Positions 1 to 7,518 of a stretch of 34,301 nt of DNA are shown here, one piece after another. Location: contig JAIRYI010000052.1 in assembly GCA_031267815.1 (NCBI GenBank), positions 1 through 34,301 on the forward strand, read 5' to 3'. A program made the position numbers and the translations under genes. The notes beneath the pieces are model-generated. The model saw nothing but the letters and a program-made list of their open reading frames with translations, had not been told where the DNA came from and made no database searches. Numbering within the stretch: position 1 is the first letter of the stretch; the number at the start of each line of letters is the position of its first letter. Source of the stretch: Desulfarculales bacterium. GTDB taxonomy: Bacteria; Desulfobacterota; Desulfarculia; Desulfarculales; Desulfarculaceae.

Positions 1-1
1 A

Positions 2-529
2 GATGCCATTTATGACAGTTATGCGCTTCGCTCATTCATGAAAATCAATTTTGTCGACGAGCAGGTTCCAGATGCCACCACGTTGCTGAAATTCCGACAT
101 TTGCTGGAAGAGTACAATATTGGCAAGGGTAATCAGTATTATTTTGGGATGAAATGCCACGCTGGAGTGGACGCGGGCAGCGGTTATGTTCACATTATTC
201 GGGAAGACGATAGGGTTGTTTACGGTGATTCCGGCTATATTGGCATAGAGCAAAGGGAAGAAGTGCAAAGTTCTCCGTATCTGTCAGGGAAAGATTACCG
301 AATCAACCGTCGCTGTAAGAGCGTTCAGCAAATGCCTTCGGGTCAGATAGAATGGGAGCAAGCAATTGAGCGCCGCAAATCATCTGTACGCAGTAAAGTG
401 GAGCATCCATTTCTGCTAGTCAAGCGTTATTTTGGCTTTGCCAAGACAGTTTACCGAATTTTAGGAGTGCCTTTTTATCCTCCTGGTATGGATCTTGGTG
501 AAAATAAATCAACCGCATTATATAATTAG
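2..529 (+). pseudogene. IS5-family transposase remnant, internally deleted
   Basis: The reading frame is already open at the window's left edge, before the ATG at 38. It shows blocks typical of IS5-group DDE transposases: VPDATTLLKFRHLLE near the N-terminus, KGNQYYFGMKCHAGVD in the middle, YGDSGYIG, and SVRSKVEHPF near the C-terminus. In intact members the first block is followed by a segment with the first catalytic Asp. Here the frame passes straight from EEYNIG to KGNQYYF, so that Asp region is missing. The stretch between VHII and the GDSGY Asp block is also shortened. After KRYFGFAKTVYRILG the usual C-terminal helix is replaced by an unrelated tail, which suggests a frameshift. The element is almost certainly inactive. 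It lies directly upstream of the biosynthetic operon and may mark its left boundary. Confidence 0.8.
521..526 (+). promoter_or_regulatory. Possible -10 box for the biosynthetic operon
   Basis: A perfect TATAAT lies 33 nt before the ATG of the first operon gene, at the end of the transposase remnant. A Shine-Dalgarno-like AGGAG lies between it and the ATG. No good -35 box sits at 16-18 nt; TTGGTG at 495-500 is 20 nt away. It is the only obvious promoter-like element before the 14-gene operon, but the assignment is weak. Confidence 0.3.
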
Positions 530-559
530 TTGGGTAACGGATAAAAAAAGGAGAGGGGT

Positions 560-1036
560 ATGCGTTTTTGCATGATCGACCGCATCATAACATGGCAGCC
601 CGGAATCAGCGCGGCCGGCTGCAAAAATGTGGCCTTGAGCGAAGATTTCTTTGATGACCACTTTCCCCAAAAACCCATCATGCCAGGCGTCCTTATGATA
701 GAAGGAATGGCTCAGCTGGGCGGATTGCTTCTTGAAGAGACCTTTCGCGAAAATCAGACGCGCCCCCCGGTTAAAGCCCTGATGAGCATGATAGAGCGGG
801 CCAAGTTCAGGCAACCGGTCTATCCCGGCGACCAGCTAATCTATGAAGTGGAGCTTTTAAGCATAAATGACATGGGCGGACGCATAAGCGCCGGCGCCAG
901 GGTGGAGGGCAAAAACGTGGCCGAGGTGCGCCTGCTGTTTTCATTTCACGCCTTCCAGGATGAAGAATTGCAAAGGCGTCAGCAAAATATGGTGGATATC
1001 TGGTTACAGGGCCTTGATATCCGGGCCGGGCAATGA
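560..1036 (+). CDS. FabA/FabZ-like hot-dog dehydratase, catalytic residues present (DH1)
   Basis: This 158-residue protein is a single hot-dog domain of the 3-hydroxyacyl-ACP dehydratase family. Such enzymes remove water from 3-hydroxyacyl-ACP to give the trans-2-enoyl-ACP. The signature DDHFPQKPIMPGVLMIEGMAQ region (residues 32-52) holds the catalytic His (H34) and Glu (E48). The N-terminal MIDRI segment and the later YPGD are also typical. The start is supported by AGGAG upstream, and the gene ends in a 4-bp ATGA overlap with the next. A second family member at 5608 aligns without gaps over the first 50 residues but lacks both catalytic residues, so the two may form an active/inactive heterodimer as in aryl-polyene and highly reducing type II PKS systems. 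The partnership is inference. Confidence 0.88.
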   Translation: MRFCMIDRIITWQPGISAAGCKNVALSEDFFDDHFPQKPIMPGVLMIEGMAQLGGLLLEETFRENQTRPPVKALMSMIERAKFRQPVYPGDQLIYEVELLSINDMGGRISAGARVEGKNVAEVRLLFSFHAFQDEELQRRQQNMVDIWLQGLDIRAGQ

Positions 1037-1947
1037 ACCGGCCTGAAGCAGCCATAAGCGGCGTAGGTTTGGTTACCTGCCTGGGCGCCAGTCTGGCGCA
1101 AACTCTGCAAGCCTGGAAATCCGGGCAACCGCCGCCCCTGGCCGCGGAGCGTATTGCGGCTTACCCTGCCTGCAATGCCGCTGAACGCTTGGGCAACAGC
1201 CGCAGCCTGCGCAAATTTATGTCGCGCCAGTCGGAAATGGCCTGCCTGGCGGCGCGGGAGGCTTTGGTTATGGCCGCGGTGCAAGAGAGGGTAGGCCCGG
1301 AACAGATAGGCATTTTTTCCGGTTCCGGCTTGGCCGCGGCCGAGATTGATCCCAGCATGGAGTTGTTATCCGCCTCGGTTGACGAAGCCGGCTGTTTTTC
1401 CGCGCGCCGGTTTGCTTCCGAAGCGCTGAATTTTATAAACCCGCTTTTCGCTTTTCACGTTCTGGGCAATATGCCTCTGGCCATTATTTCCATTCTGGAA
1501 AATATTAAAGGCCCCAATTACGCCTTTACTCCCTGGGAAGATCAAAGCGCGGCCGCTCTGCTGGAAGGCGTGGCCGCGGTCAGCAGCGGCCGGCTGGAGG
1601 CGGCGCTGGTGGTGGCCGCGGATAATCCCACCCACTTTGCCACCGAACCCTGGTTACGGGAAAAGAAGATTTTACAACCTGACGAATTCAGCGCTCCCGG
1701 AGCGGCGGCCCTGCGGTTGGAAGCGCCGGACCGGGCGGGCGGGCGGGCGCTTGCCGTTTTAAGCGATCTTGATCTCTCCCCGGCCCATACCCCGGCAAGC
1801 GACCCTCTGTCGGCGCGTCTGGGCCGGACTTTCGCGGCCGCTCCGCTTATTCTGGCGGTGTTGTCCGTCTATCTCTCTTTACCCGGCTCCATGGTTGGCA
1901 GCAAAGGCCACAAATTCAGTTTCACGGTGACCCCATGCGCAGAGTAG
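1033..1947 (+). CDS. Short ketosynthase-like protein without active Cys (chain-length-factor-like)
   Basis: The 304-residue protein starts like a beta-ketoacyl synthase (AAISGVGLVTCLG) but is about 100 residues shorter than a full enzyme. Aligned with the neighbouring ketosynthase, the nucleophile position in GPNYAFTPWEDQSAA is a Glu (about E169), not Cys. The HGTGT and KxxxGH histidine motifs are also missing. The closest type is the truncated ketosynthase-like subunit (ketoacyl-synt_2 family) that pairs with an active KS in aryl-polyene pathways, where it sets chain length. It overlaps the dehydratase by 4 bp and the next ketosynthase by 13 bp, so the two KS-type subunits are probably translationally coupled and form a heterodimer. 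The reading frame has no sign of decay, so this looks like a functional non-catalytic subunit. The chain-length role is inferred. Confidence 0.78.
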   Translation: MNRPEAAISGVGLVTCLGASLAQTLQAWKSGQPPPLAAERIAAYPACNAAERLGNSRSLRKFMSRQSEMACLAAREALVMAAVQERVGPEQIGIFSGSGLAAAEIDPSMELLSASVDEAGCFSARRFASEALNFINPLFAFHVLGNMPLAIISILENIKGPNYAFTPWEDQSAAALLEGVAAVSSGRLEAALVVAADNPTHFATEPWLREKKILQPDEFSAPGAAALRLEAPDRAGGRALAVLSDLDLSPAHTPASDPLSARLGRTFAAAPLILAVLSVYLSLPGSMVGSKGHKFSFTVTPCAE

Positions 1948-3161
1948 CCATTACCGGGGTGGGGGTGGTAAGTCCCATAGGCAGCGGCCGGGAGAATTTT
2001 CTGCAAGCGCTCAAGCGCGGGCAGGCAGGATTGGGAGCCATAACCTCCTTTGACCCTTGGGAATTTGAAATTAAAACCGCCGGGCAGGTAAAAGAATGCC
2101 CAAGCTTCAGCGATGAACTTGAAAATCAATCCGCCCGGGTGGACCCTAAAATCGCCTTTGGCCTGCGCGCGGCCCAGGAAGCTTTGGATGACGCCGGGAT
2201 TGCGCGTTTCCGCCGGGACACCTTGCTGCATATTGGGGTCAGTTTGGAAATATTTAATTTGAGCGGCCTGCGCTATGCAAGCGACGCGCCTGAACAGTCA
2301 TTGCGGGAATTCATTCGCAGCGGCAATATCCGCCGCCCGCTGGATACGCTTACCGATCTTCTGATCCGCCGTTACGGTACTCCGGGGCGCAGTCTCACCA
2401 ATGTGTCAGCCTGCGTGGCCGGCGCCCAGGCCCTGGGCCACGCTTTCAATGGGGTGGGAAGCGGCCTGTATGAGACCGCGCTGGCCGGCGGCTGCGATTC
2501 CATGCTCAATCCGCTGGCCCTGGGAGGGTTCCAGAGGCTGGGGGCGCTGGCAATCAGCCAACAGCCGGAGCCTTTGCTTTGCCGTCCCTTTGATTCCGGG
2601 CGCGGCGGACTGGTTTTAGGCGAAGGCGCGGCCATGCTGGTGCTTGAACCTTGGGAAAAAGCCAGGGCGGAGGGTAAAACTGTTTACGCCGAAATATGCG
2701 GTTATGGCGCCAGTTTGGATGCTTTCAGCCTCTCCGCGCCGGATAGCCGGGGCCAAGGCGCCGTCAGCGCCATGACCGGCGCCCTGAGCAGCGCCGCCAT
2801 GCGCCCGGAGGAAATAGGCCACATCAGCACCCACGGTACCGGCACCCTGCTTAATGACCCGGTGGAAGCCCTGGCCGTACGCAGTGTTTTTCCCAACTGG
2901 CAGGATATTCCGGCTGCCTCCATAAAAGCCATGACCGGTCACCTGATAGCCGCGGCCGGTCCGCTGGAAGCTTTAGCCTGCGTTTTAAGTCTGCGCCATG
3001 AATTTGTCCCTCCCAATATCAGTCTTAAAAAAATCGGCGCCGGCTGTGAACTTAATCATGTGACCGGCCAGGCTTTAAGCTATAGCTGCGCAACCGCGTT
3101 AAGCAACTCTTTCGGTTTTGGCGGGCAAAACGCCGCTTTAATTTTCAGGAAAGCAAACTGA
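1935..3161 (+). CDS. Beta-ketoacyl-ACP synthase, FabF/KS type, active
   Basis: This is a full-length 408-residue condensing enzyme that extends an acyl chain on ACP by decarboxylative condensation with malonyl-ACP. The catalytic triad is complete: C160 in NVSACVAGAQ, H300 in STHGTGTLLNDP and H336 in IKAMTGHLIAAAG. The C-terminal NSFGFGGQNAALIF is typical of FabF-like enzymes and type II PKS KS-alpha subunits. The ATG lies inside the end of the preceding gene, and the stop overlaps the next ATG by one base (TGATG). The adjacent Cys-less homologue makes a KS-CLF pair likely, pointing to polyene or specialised fatty acid synthesis rather than housekeeping FabF. No malonyl-CoA:ACP transacylase is encoded nearby, so one must come from primary metabolism. 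Confidence 0.9.
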   Translation: MRRVAITGVGVVSPIGSGRENFLQALKRGQAGLGAITSFDPWEFEIKTAGQVKECPSFSDELENQSARVDPKIAFGLRAAQEALDDAGIARFRRDTLLHIGVSLEIFNLSGLRYASDAPEQSLREFIRSGNIRRPLDTLTDLLIRRYGTPGRSLTNVSACVAGAQALGHAFNGVGSGLYETALAGGCDSMLNPLALGGFQRLGALAISQQPEPLLCRPFDSGRGGLVLGEGAAMLVLEPWEKARAEGKTVYAEICGYGASLDAFSLSAPDSRGQGAVSAMTGALSSAAMRPEEIGHISTHGTGTLLNDPVEALAVRSVFPNWQDIPAASIKAMTGHLIAAAGPLEALACVLSLRHEFVPPNISLKKIGAGCELNHVTGQALSYSCATALSNSFGFGGQNAALIFRKAN

Positions 3162-3877
3162 TGTCCAGGCCGGTAGCGCTGATAGCCGGGGCCAGCGGCG
3201 CTATAGGCGGAGCCATAGCCCGCAAACTGGCTGCTGACGGATGCCTGGTTTACTGCGGATACCTGCGCCATAAAGAGGCGGCCAAAATCCTGGCCGAGGA
3301 AATCGGCGGCTGTGAGGTGGAACTTGATATCAGAGCCGGCTGCGGCGAATTGGTGGATAACATATTTACCGCTCAAGGGCGGCTGGATATTTTGGTCAAC
3401 GCCGCGGCGCTCAACCTTGAAGCTCCCGCCCTGGCGCTTACCTCCGGCCAATGGAATGAGGTAATGCAGGCCAACTTGTCCGGCGCTTTTTTCTTAAGCC
3501 AGGCCTGCCTCAAATATATGCTGGTCAGGCGTTATGGCCGGGTTTTGCATTTGTCCTCGGCGGCGGCGCACCGGGGAGGGCGCGGGCAGATAAATTATGC
3601 GGCCGCCAAGGCCGGGCTGGAAAGCATGGTCCGGGTTCTGGCCCTGGAATGCGGGCGCAAGGGCATAACCGTTAATGCCCTGGCGCCGGGAGTGATTGAA
3701 AGCAAAATGTCGGAACGGGTGCGCCGGGAACACGGGCCGCTGTTGCTGAGTCAGATAGCCGCCGCGCGTTTCGGCAGGCCGGAGGAAGTGGCGGCGGCGG
3801 CGGCCTTTTTGGTTTCCCCGGCGGCTTCTTATATTAACGGCCAGACCGTTCGCGTGGACGGAGGCCTGGGGTTATGA
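3161..3877 (+). CDS. FabG-like 3-ketoacyl-ACP reductase, SDR family (KR1)
   Basis: This 238-residue short-chain dehydrogenase/reductase would use NADPH to reduce 3-ketoacyl-ACP. The Rossmann glycine motif is GASGAIGG (residues 10-17). The NAAA motif follows at 80-83. The catalytic set is N105, S133, Y146 and K150, the last two in NYAAAK. The C-terminal SYINGQTVRVDGG is the classic FabG ending. The gene sits between the ketosynthase and the nitroreductase with 1-bp and 4-bp overlaps, so it belongs to the same transcript. A second, clearly different SDR lies in the operon at 4895. Two reductases suggest two keto substrates, or a reductase and a separate oxidoreductase step. Substrate specificity cannot be read from the sequence. 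Confidence 0.88.
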   Translation: MSRPVALIAGASGAIGGAIARKLAADGCLVYCGYLRHKEAAKILAEEIGGCEVELDIRAGCGELVDNIFTAQGRLDILVNAAALNLEAPALALTSGQWNEVMQANLSGAFFLSQACLKYMLVRRYGRVLHLSSAAAHRGGRGQINYAAAKAGLESMVRVLALECGRKGITVNALAPGVIESKMSERVRREHGPLLLSQIAAARFGRPEEVAAAAAFLVSPAASYINGQTVRVDGGLGL

Positions 3878-4440
3878 ATGATTTGCAAACTTTTTGCAAT
3901 ATCCTGCGGAGCCGGCGCAGTCTTAGAGATTTTGCCGATAAGCGCGTGTCTGAAGAAATCTTGCTATGCCTGAGACAGGCGGCGTTAAGCGCCCCCGTTG
4001 CCGGCGGGCGGCAGGATGTAAGCTGTCTTTTTATAAATGACAAAAGCGTGATTGCAACCTGGGCGGCCAAGGCCCGGCTTGCCTGGCAGGAAAAACTGGA
4101 TAACAGCAGCGCTTTCATAAAGGAAGAGATGGGCGCTTACATCCGGAATTTTATCTGGTTCAGCCATGCTCCGGTTTTGGCGGTAATGACGGTTAAACAG
4201 GCGCCTCTGTTCTGGACCGGGCTGATGCAGGAAAAAGCGGCGCTAATTTTTGGCGGAGAGACCTCAGCCGCCATGGCCGCGCAAAATTTATTGCTGGCCG
4301 CCCATATGGCCGGGCTGGCGGCCTGCCCTTTAAGCGGTCCTTTAATAATTGCCGATGATATCAAACGGGATTTAAATTTAACCCGCCGGACCATAGTGCT
4401 GCTGATAGCGCTGGGCTGGCCGCAGGAGAGATTAAGATGA
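3874..4440 (+). CDS. Nitroreductase-family FMN oxidoreductase
   Basis: The 188-residue protein has the nitroreductase fold signature. The N-terminal RSRRSLRDFADKRV (residues 12-25) corresponds to the FMN-phosphate-binding R-S-x-R-x-F motif. A central AAQNLLLAAHMAGLAACPL segment is followed by a C-terminal VLLIALGWP strand. These flavoproteins reduce quinones, nitro groups or enones, or oxidise heterocycles in natural-product pathways. The operon shows no recognisable enoyl-ACP reductase (FabI, FabK or FabL type), so this protein is a candidate for double-bond reduction or for a tailoring oxidation. That role is inference. Its ATG overlaps the stop of the upstream reductase (ATGA), and its own stop overlaps the ACP start in the same way. 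Confidence 0.8.
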   Translation: MNDLQTFCNILRSRRSLRDFADKRVSEEILLCLRQAALSAPVAGGRQDVSCLFINDKSVIATWAAKARLAWQEKLDNSSAFIKEEMGAYIRNFIWFSHAPVLAVMTVKQAPLFWTGLMQEKAALIFGGETSAAMAAQNLLLAAHMAGLAACPLSGPLIIADDIKRDLNLTRRTIVLLIALGWPQERLR

Positions 4441-4859
4441 ATCACAGCGATGACCAGGTGATTATTGAGGGAGTGCTTGACGCTCTGCTGGAGGTGCTGG
4501 AAAAAGACGCTTTAAGCATTCATCCTCATGACAGGGTGATAGATGATCTGGGCCTGGACTCTCTGGATTTGCTTTCCCTGGTCTTTCAGCTTGAAATAAA
4601 ATTCGGCATAAAAATAAGTTTGCGGGAAATGGAAAAACAGGCCCAGAAAGAATTGGGCGGCATCCCGCTGGAGGAGGAAGGCATATTCAGCGAAGAAGGA
4701 CTGCTAAAACTGCGCGCGGCGATGCCGGAAGTGCCGGCCGCGGAATTTAAGAGCGGTTTATCCACCTCTGAACTGCCCCGACTGTTCAGGGTACAGACTT
4801 TTGTCAACCTGGTAAAACACGCGCAAAACAGATCCGGACAGCAGGAAACCGCTGACTGA
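4437..4859 (+). CDS. Acyl carrier protein with long C-terminal extension
   Basis: The N-terminal half is a standard acyl carrier domain. DDLGLDSLDLLSLVFQLE holds S42 as the predicted 4'-phosphopantetheine attachment site, followed by the acidic helix that contacts partner enzymes. The protein is 140 residues, whereas ordinary ACPs are about 75-85. The extra 55-60 residues are charged, with a predicted coil around LEEEGIFSEEG and an amphipathic final segment (LFRVQTFVNLVKHAQ). The extension could recruit a dedicated partner in the operon, such as one of the radical SAM enzymes. That is a guess, because it has no motif I recognise. It overlaps the nitroreductase by 4 bp and is followed by a 35-bp gap, the largest within the first ten genes. 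Confidence 0.87.
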   Translation: MNHSDDQVIIEGVLDALLEVLEKDALSIHPHDRVIDDLGLDSLDLLSLVFQLEIKFGIKISLREMEKQAQKELGGIPLEEEGIFSEEGLLKLRAAMPEVPAAEFKSGLSTSELPRLFRVQTFVNLVKHAQNRSGQQETAD

Positions 4860-4894
4860 CCGGCAAGAGTTAATCTATAATTAAGGGCAGAGAA

Positions 4895-5608
4895 ATGCGG
4901 CGGACAGTATTGGTGACTGGAGGCAGCGGCGCCATTGGTCAGGCGATCGTGAAAAAACTTGTGGCCGGCGGTTGGAAAACCGCTTTCACTTGGATGCATA
5001 ATGAAGCAAAGGCCGAACAGCTCAAGGAAGAAACCGGCGCTTTGGCTTTTAAGGTAGATCTCAGCGACCATAATGAGGTGCGGGGTTTTGCAAAAATGCT
5101 TGAGGAACAGTTGGGATCGGTTTACGGCCTGGTCAATAACGCCGGAGTGACCCAGGTTATGCCTTTTGCCCTGATAGAACCTGATGACTGGGATCATATC
5201 ATGAACAGCAACCTGAAAAGCATGTATCTGGCTACCCACGCCCTGGTGCGCGGAATGATACGCAATAAGCAGGGGGTTATTGTCAACATGGGTTCCATTG
5301 CCGGCCACCGGGTTCTGGAAGTTCCTATTCATTACGCCAGCGTCAAAGCGGCGGTCAGCGGGTTTACCGTTTCTCTGGCCAGGGAACTGGCGCGCTATAA
5401 TGTGCGGGTTAACGAAGTGGTGCCCGGCATGCTGGAGGAGGGGGTGAGCAAGCTGGTGCCGGAAGCGGAGATGAAAGAATATCTGCACTATTGTCTGGCG
5501 CGCCGTCCGGGAAAATGTTCGGAAGTGGCGGAGCTGGTGGAGTTTTTGCTCAGTGACCGCTCATCTTATATCAACGCCCAGAGCATACACATCAACGGAG
5601 GCATCTGA
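4895..5608 (+). CDS. FabG-like SDR ketoreductase (KR2)
   Basis: This 237-residue SDR has the typical TGGSGAIG cofactor loop (residues 8-15), the NNAG motif (81-84) and a complete tetrad of N106, S134, Y147 and K151 (GSIAG then HYASVK). The ending SSYINAQSIHINGG is FabG-like, with SIHI in place of the usual TLxVDG. It is therefore expected to reduce a 3-ketoacyl-ACP or a related ketone with NADPH. It is diverged from the operon's other reductase and is not a recent duplicate. The start at 4895 is preceded by a modest purine-rich AGGGCAGAG. The stop overlaps the next gene's ATG by one base. Confidence 0.87.
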   Translation: MRRTVLVTGGSGAIGQAIVKKLVAGGWKTAFTWMHNEAKAEQLKEETGALAFKVDLSDHNEVRGFAKMLEEQLGSVYGLVNNAGVTQVMPFALIEPDDWDHIMNSNLKSMYLATHALVRGMIRNKQGVIVNMGSIAGHRVLEVPIHYASVKAAVSGFTVSLARELARYNVRVNEVVPGMLEEGVSKLVPEAEMKEYLHYCLARRPGKCSEVAELVEFLLSDRSSYINAQSIHINGGI

Positions 5609-6066
5609 TGCGCTGGCGCATGATAGACCGTTTGTGGGACTTTACCCCCTGGCGGCATATCCGCGCCCGCAAAATGGCGTCTTTGGAAGAATACTGTTTA
5701 TTGGAGATATTGGGCGTCAAAGGTCTGGCCCCCGGCAGTCTCCTCTTGGGCGCGGCCCTGGAGGCGATAGAATGGCTGGTCGCTCAAAGCTCTGACTACA
5801 GCCGTTTCCCCTGGGCTGATGAAATCAATGACTTTGCCATAATACGATATCTGCGGCCGGCGGAAATACTGGACTTCAGCATAAACATCTGCGCTTCTGA
5901 TTGCGCCGGGCAGCCATTTTTAAGCGCCGGAGTAAAAGGCAAAGTTCGAACCGAGCTTGTCTGCCAGGGAGTCATTACGGTTAAATTGGCAGACTGGCCC
6001 GGCCCGTATTCAATAAACAAAAAAATGTGGAAGGAGCTGTACCGCGATGTTCCTGCCTCTGCGTAA
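5608..6066 (+). CDS. Hot-dog dehydratase homologue lacking catalytic residues (DH2)
   Basis: The 152-residue product aligns without gaps to the operon's active dehydratase over the first 50 residues: both begin MR-x-x-MIDR and share a Pro-Gly-rich loop before a hydrophobic helix. At the catalytic positions it has Ile34 instead of His and Gly48 instead of Glu, and the HFP motif is absent (LLEILGVKGLAPGS). It is therefore predicted not to dehydrate on its own. In aryl-polyene and highly reducing type II PKS pathways, dehydratases are described as heteromeric complexes of unequal subunits, and this protein could be the structural partner of the 560-1036 product. Alternatively it binds a polyene acyl chain or acts as an acyl-transfer or thioesterase-like hot-dog protein. 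The reading frame is intact, and it overlaps the next gene by 20 bp. Confidence 0.68.
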   Translation: MRWRMIDRLWDFTPWRHIRARKMASLEEYCLLEILGVKGLAPGSLLLGAALEAIEWLVAQSSDYSRFPWADEINDFAIIRYLRPAEILDFSINICASDCAGQPFLSAGVKGKVRTELVCQGVITVKLADWPGPYSINKKMWKELYRDVPASA

Positions 6067-7498
6067 GGTTTATCTTGACCATAACGCCACCACCCCTTTG
6101 CATCCCCGGGTGATAAAAATTATGCATACCGCCATGCGCAAAAACTACGGCAACCCTTCTTCCCTGCATACCCAAGGGCGGCAGGCCCGCGGGGCGCTGG
6201 AAAGCGCGCGGGCGCAAATAGCCGCCCTGCTGGGCGCGGCCCCGGAGCGGCTGGTTTTTACTTCAGGCGGCAGTGAGGCCAATAATACCGTCCTCAAAGG
6301 CTTGTTTTCCGGCCGGCGCGGCGGGCATATGATAACCAGCAAAATCGAACATGACTCCATCCTGGGCGCGGCCCGGCAACTGCAAAAGGACGGGGTCGCG
6401 GTTACTATGGTAAACGCGGGCGCGGACGGCAGAGTTAAAGCGGAAGAAATCGCGGCTGCCGTCAGAGATGACACCAGGCTCATTTCCATAATGCACGCCA
6501 ACAATGAAACCGGCGCCATTCAGCCGCTCCTGGAAATCCGGGATATCTGCCGGCAGGGCCGCATTTTTTTTCACAGCGACGCGGTGCAGAGCGCGGGTAA
6601 AATCGCAATCAATGTAAATCAATTGGATTGTGACTTCCTGACCGCTTCCGCCCACAAGTTTAACGGCCCTAAAGGGGTGGGTATTTTGTATGTTAAAGAC
6701 AGGAGCCATTGCGAATCCCTGATTTTCGGCGGCAGTCAGGAAAATTATTTCCGCGCCGGAACTGAAAATCTGTGCGCGATTGTTGGTATGGGTGAAGCCG
6801 CCTTGCTGAAAAGCGACGATATCCAGGCCCGCAGCCAGCGCCTGCGGCGGCTGCGTGATTTTTTTTTAGATGAACTGAGAAAAATTTTTCCCGAACTCAA
6901 AGTAAATGAAGCCGCGGAAAGCTGTCAGCTTCCCGGCACTATGAATCTCACTTTTCCGGGAATTGCCGGAGTCCGGCTTTTGGCCGGCCTGGATTCATGC
7001 GCGGTGGCGGTTTCCATCGGCTCGGCCTGCACCGCCGACAATATTGAACCCTCGCATGTTTTATTGGGCATGGGGCTGGACGCCGCGGCCGCGCTCTCTT
7101 CCATCCGGCTGTCCATGGGCGACAATACCGGCATGGCGGATTTGCGGGCTGCCTTAAAGGCTTTTAAAATCGTACTCAATACCGCGCTCAGTAATTTTGA
7201 ATATATTATGCCGGAGAATCTGGAAAAATATCTAAATGAAGACGACGTCTTTCTGATTGATCTGCGTACGCCGCTGGAGAGGATGCTGACTCAAGGTCTT
7301 GAGGGAGCGCATGAATGGTCGCATATTAATTTTGATCGTTTTATAAAAAAGATACCTTTTAAAAAAACTGTGCTGATGGTGTGCGGCACGGGCTTGTATT
7401 CCACTCTGGCCGGCGACCGTCTGGCCCGGGCCGGTCATCCGCGGGTCAAGGTTATCTATGGAGGTTACGGAGGGTTGCGGGCGCTTAAGCGGATATAA
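6047..7498 (+). CDS. Cysteine desulfurase (NifS/IscS-like) fused to a rhodanese domain
   Basis: The first ~380 residues form a class V PLP-dependent cysteine desulfurase. It starts with VYLDHNATTPLHP, has the Schiff-base lysine K204 in ASAHKFNGPKG, and carries the persulfide cysteine C328 in SIGSACTADNIEPSHVL. Residues ~385-483 form a rhodanese-like domain (DDVFLIDLRTPLER) with a candidate active-site Cys C446 in the MVCGTGLYST loop. The fusion could pass sulfane sulfur from C328 to C446 and then to an acceptor. Since it is embedded in a lipid/polyketide-type operon, the acceptor may be an Fe-S cluster of the downstream radical SAM enzymes or a substrate carbon that becomes thiolated. AAGGAG lies 10 nt before the ATG, inside the end of the upstream gene. 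The desulfurase activity is well supported; the acceptor is unknown. Confidence 0.9.
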   Translation: MFLPLRKVYLDHNATTPLHPRVIKIMHTAMRKNYGNPSSLHTQGRQARGALESARAQIAALLGAAPERLVFTSGGSEANNTVLKGLFSGRRGGHMITSKIEHDSILGAARQLQKDGVAVTMVNAGADGRVKAEEIAAAVRDDTRLISIMHANNETGAIQPLLEIRDICRQGRIFFHSDAVQSAGKIAINVNQLDCDFLTASAHKFNGPKGVGILYVKDRSHCESLIFGGSQENYFRAGTENLCAIVGMGEAALLKSDDIQARSQRLRRLRDFFLDELRKIFPELKVNEAAESCQLPGTMNLTFPGIAGVRLLAGLDSCAVAVSIGSACTADNIEPSHVLLGMGLDAAAALSSIRLSMGDNTGMADLRAALKAFKIVLNTALSNFEYIMPENLEKYLNEDDVFLIDLRTPLERMLTQGLEGAHEWSHINFDRFIKKIPFKKTVLMVCGTGLYSTLAGDRLARAGHPRVKVIYGGYGGLRALKRI

Positions 7499-7518
7499 AA
7501 CGGAGAAGGGATAAGAAT

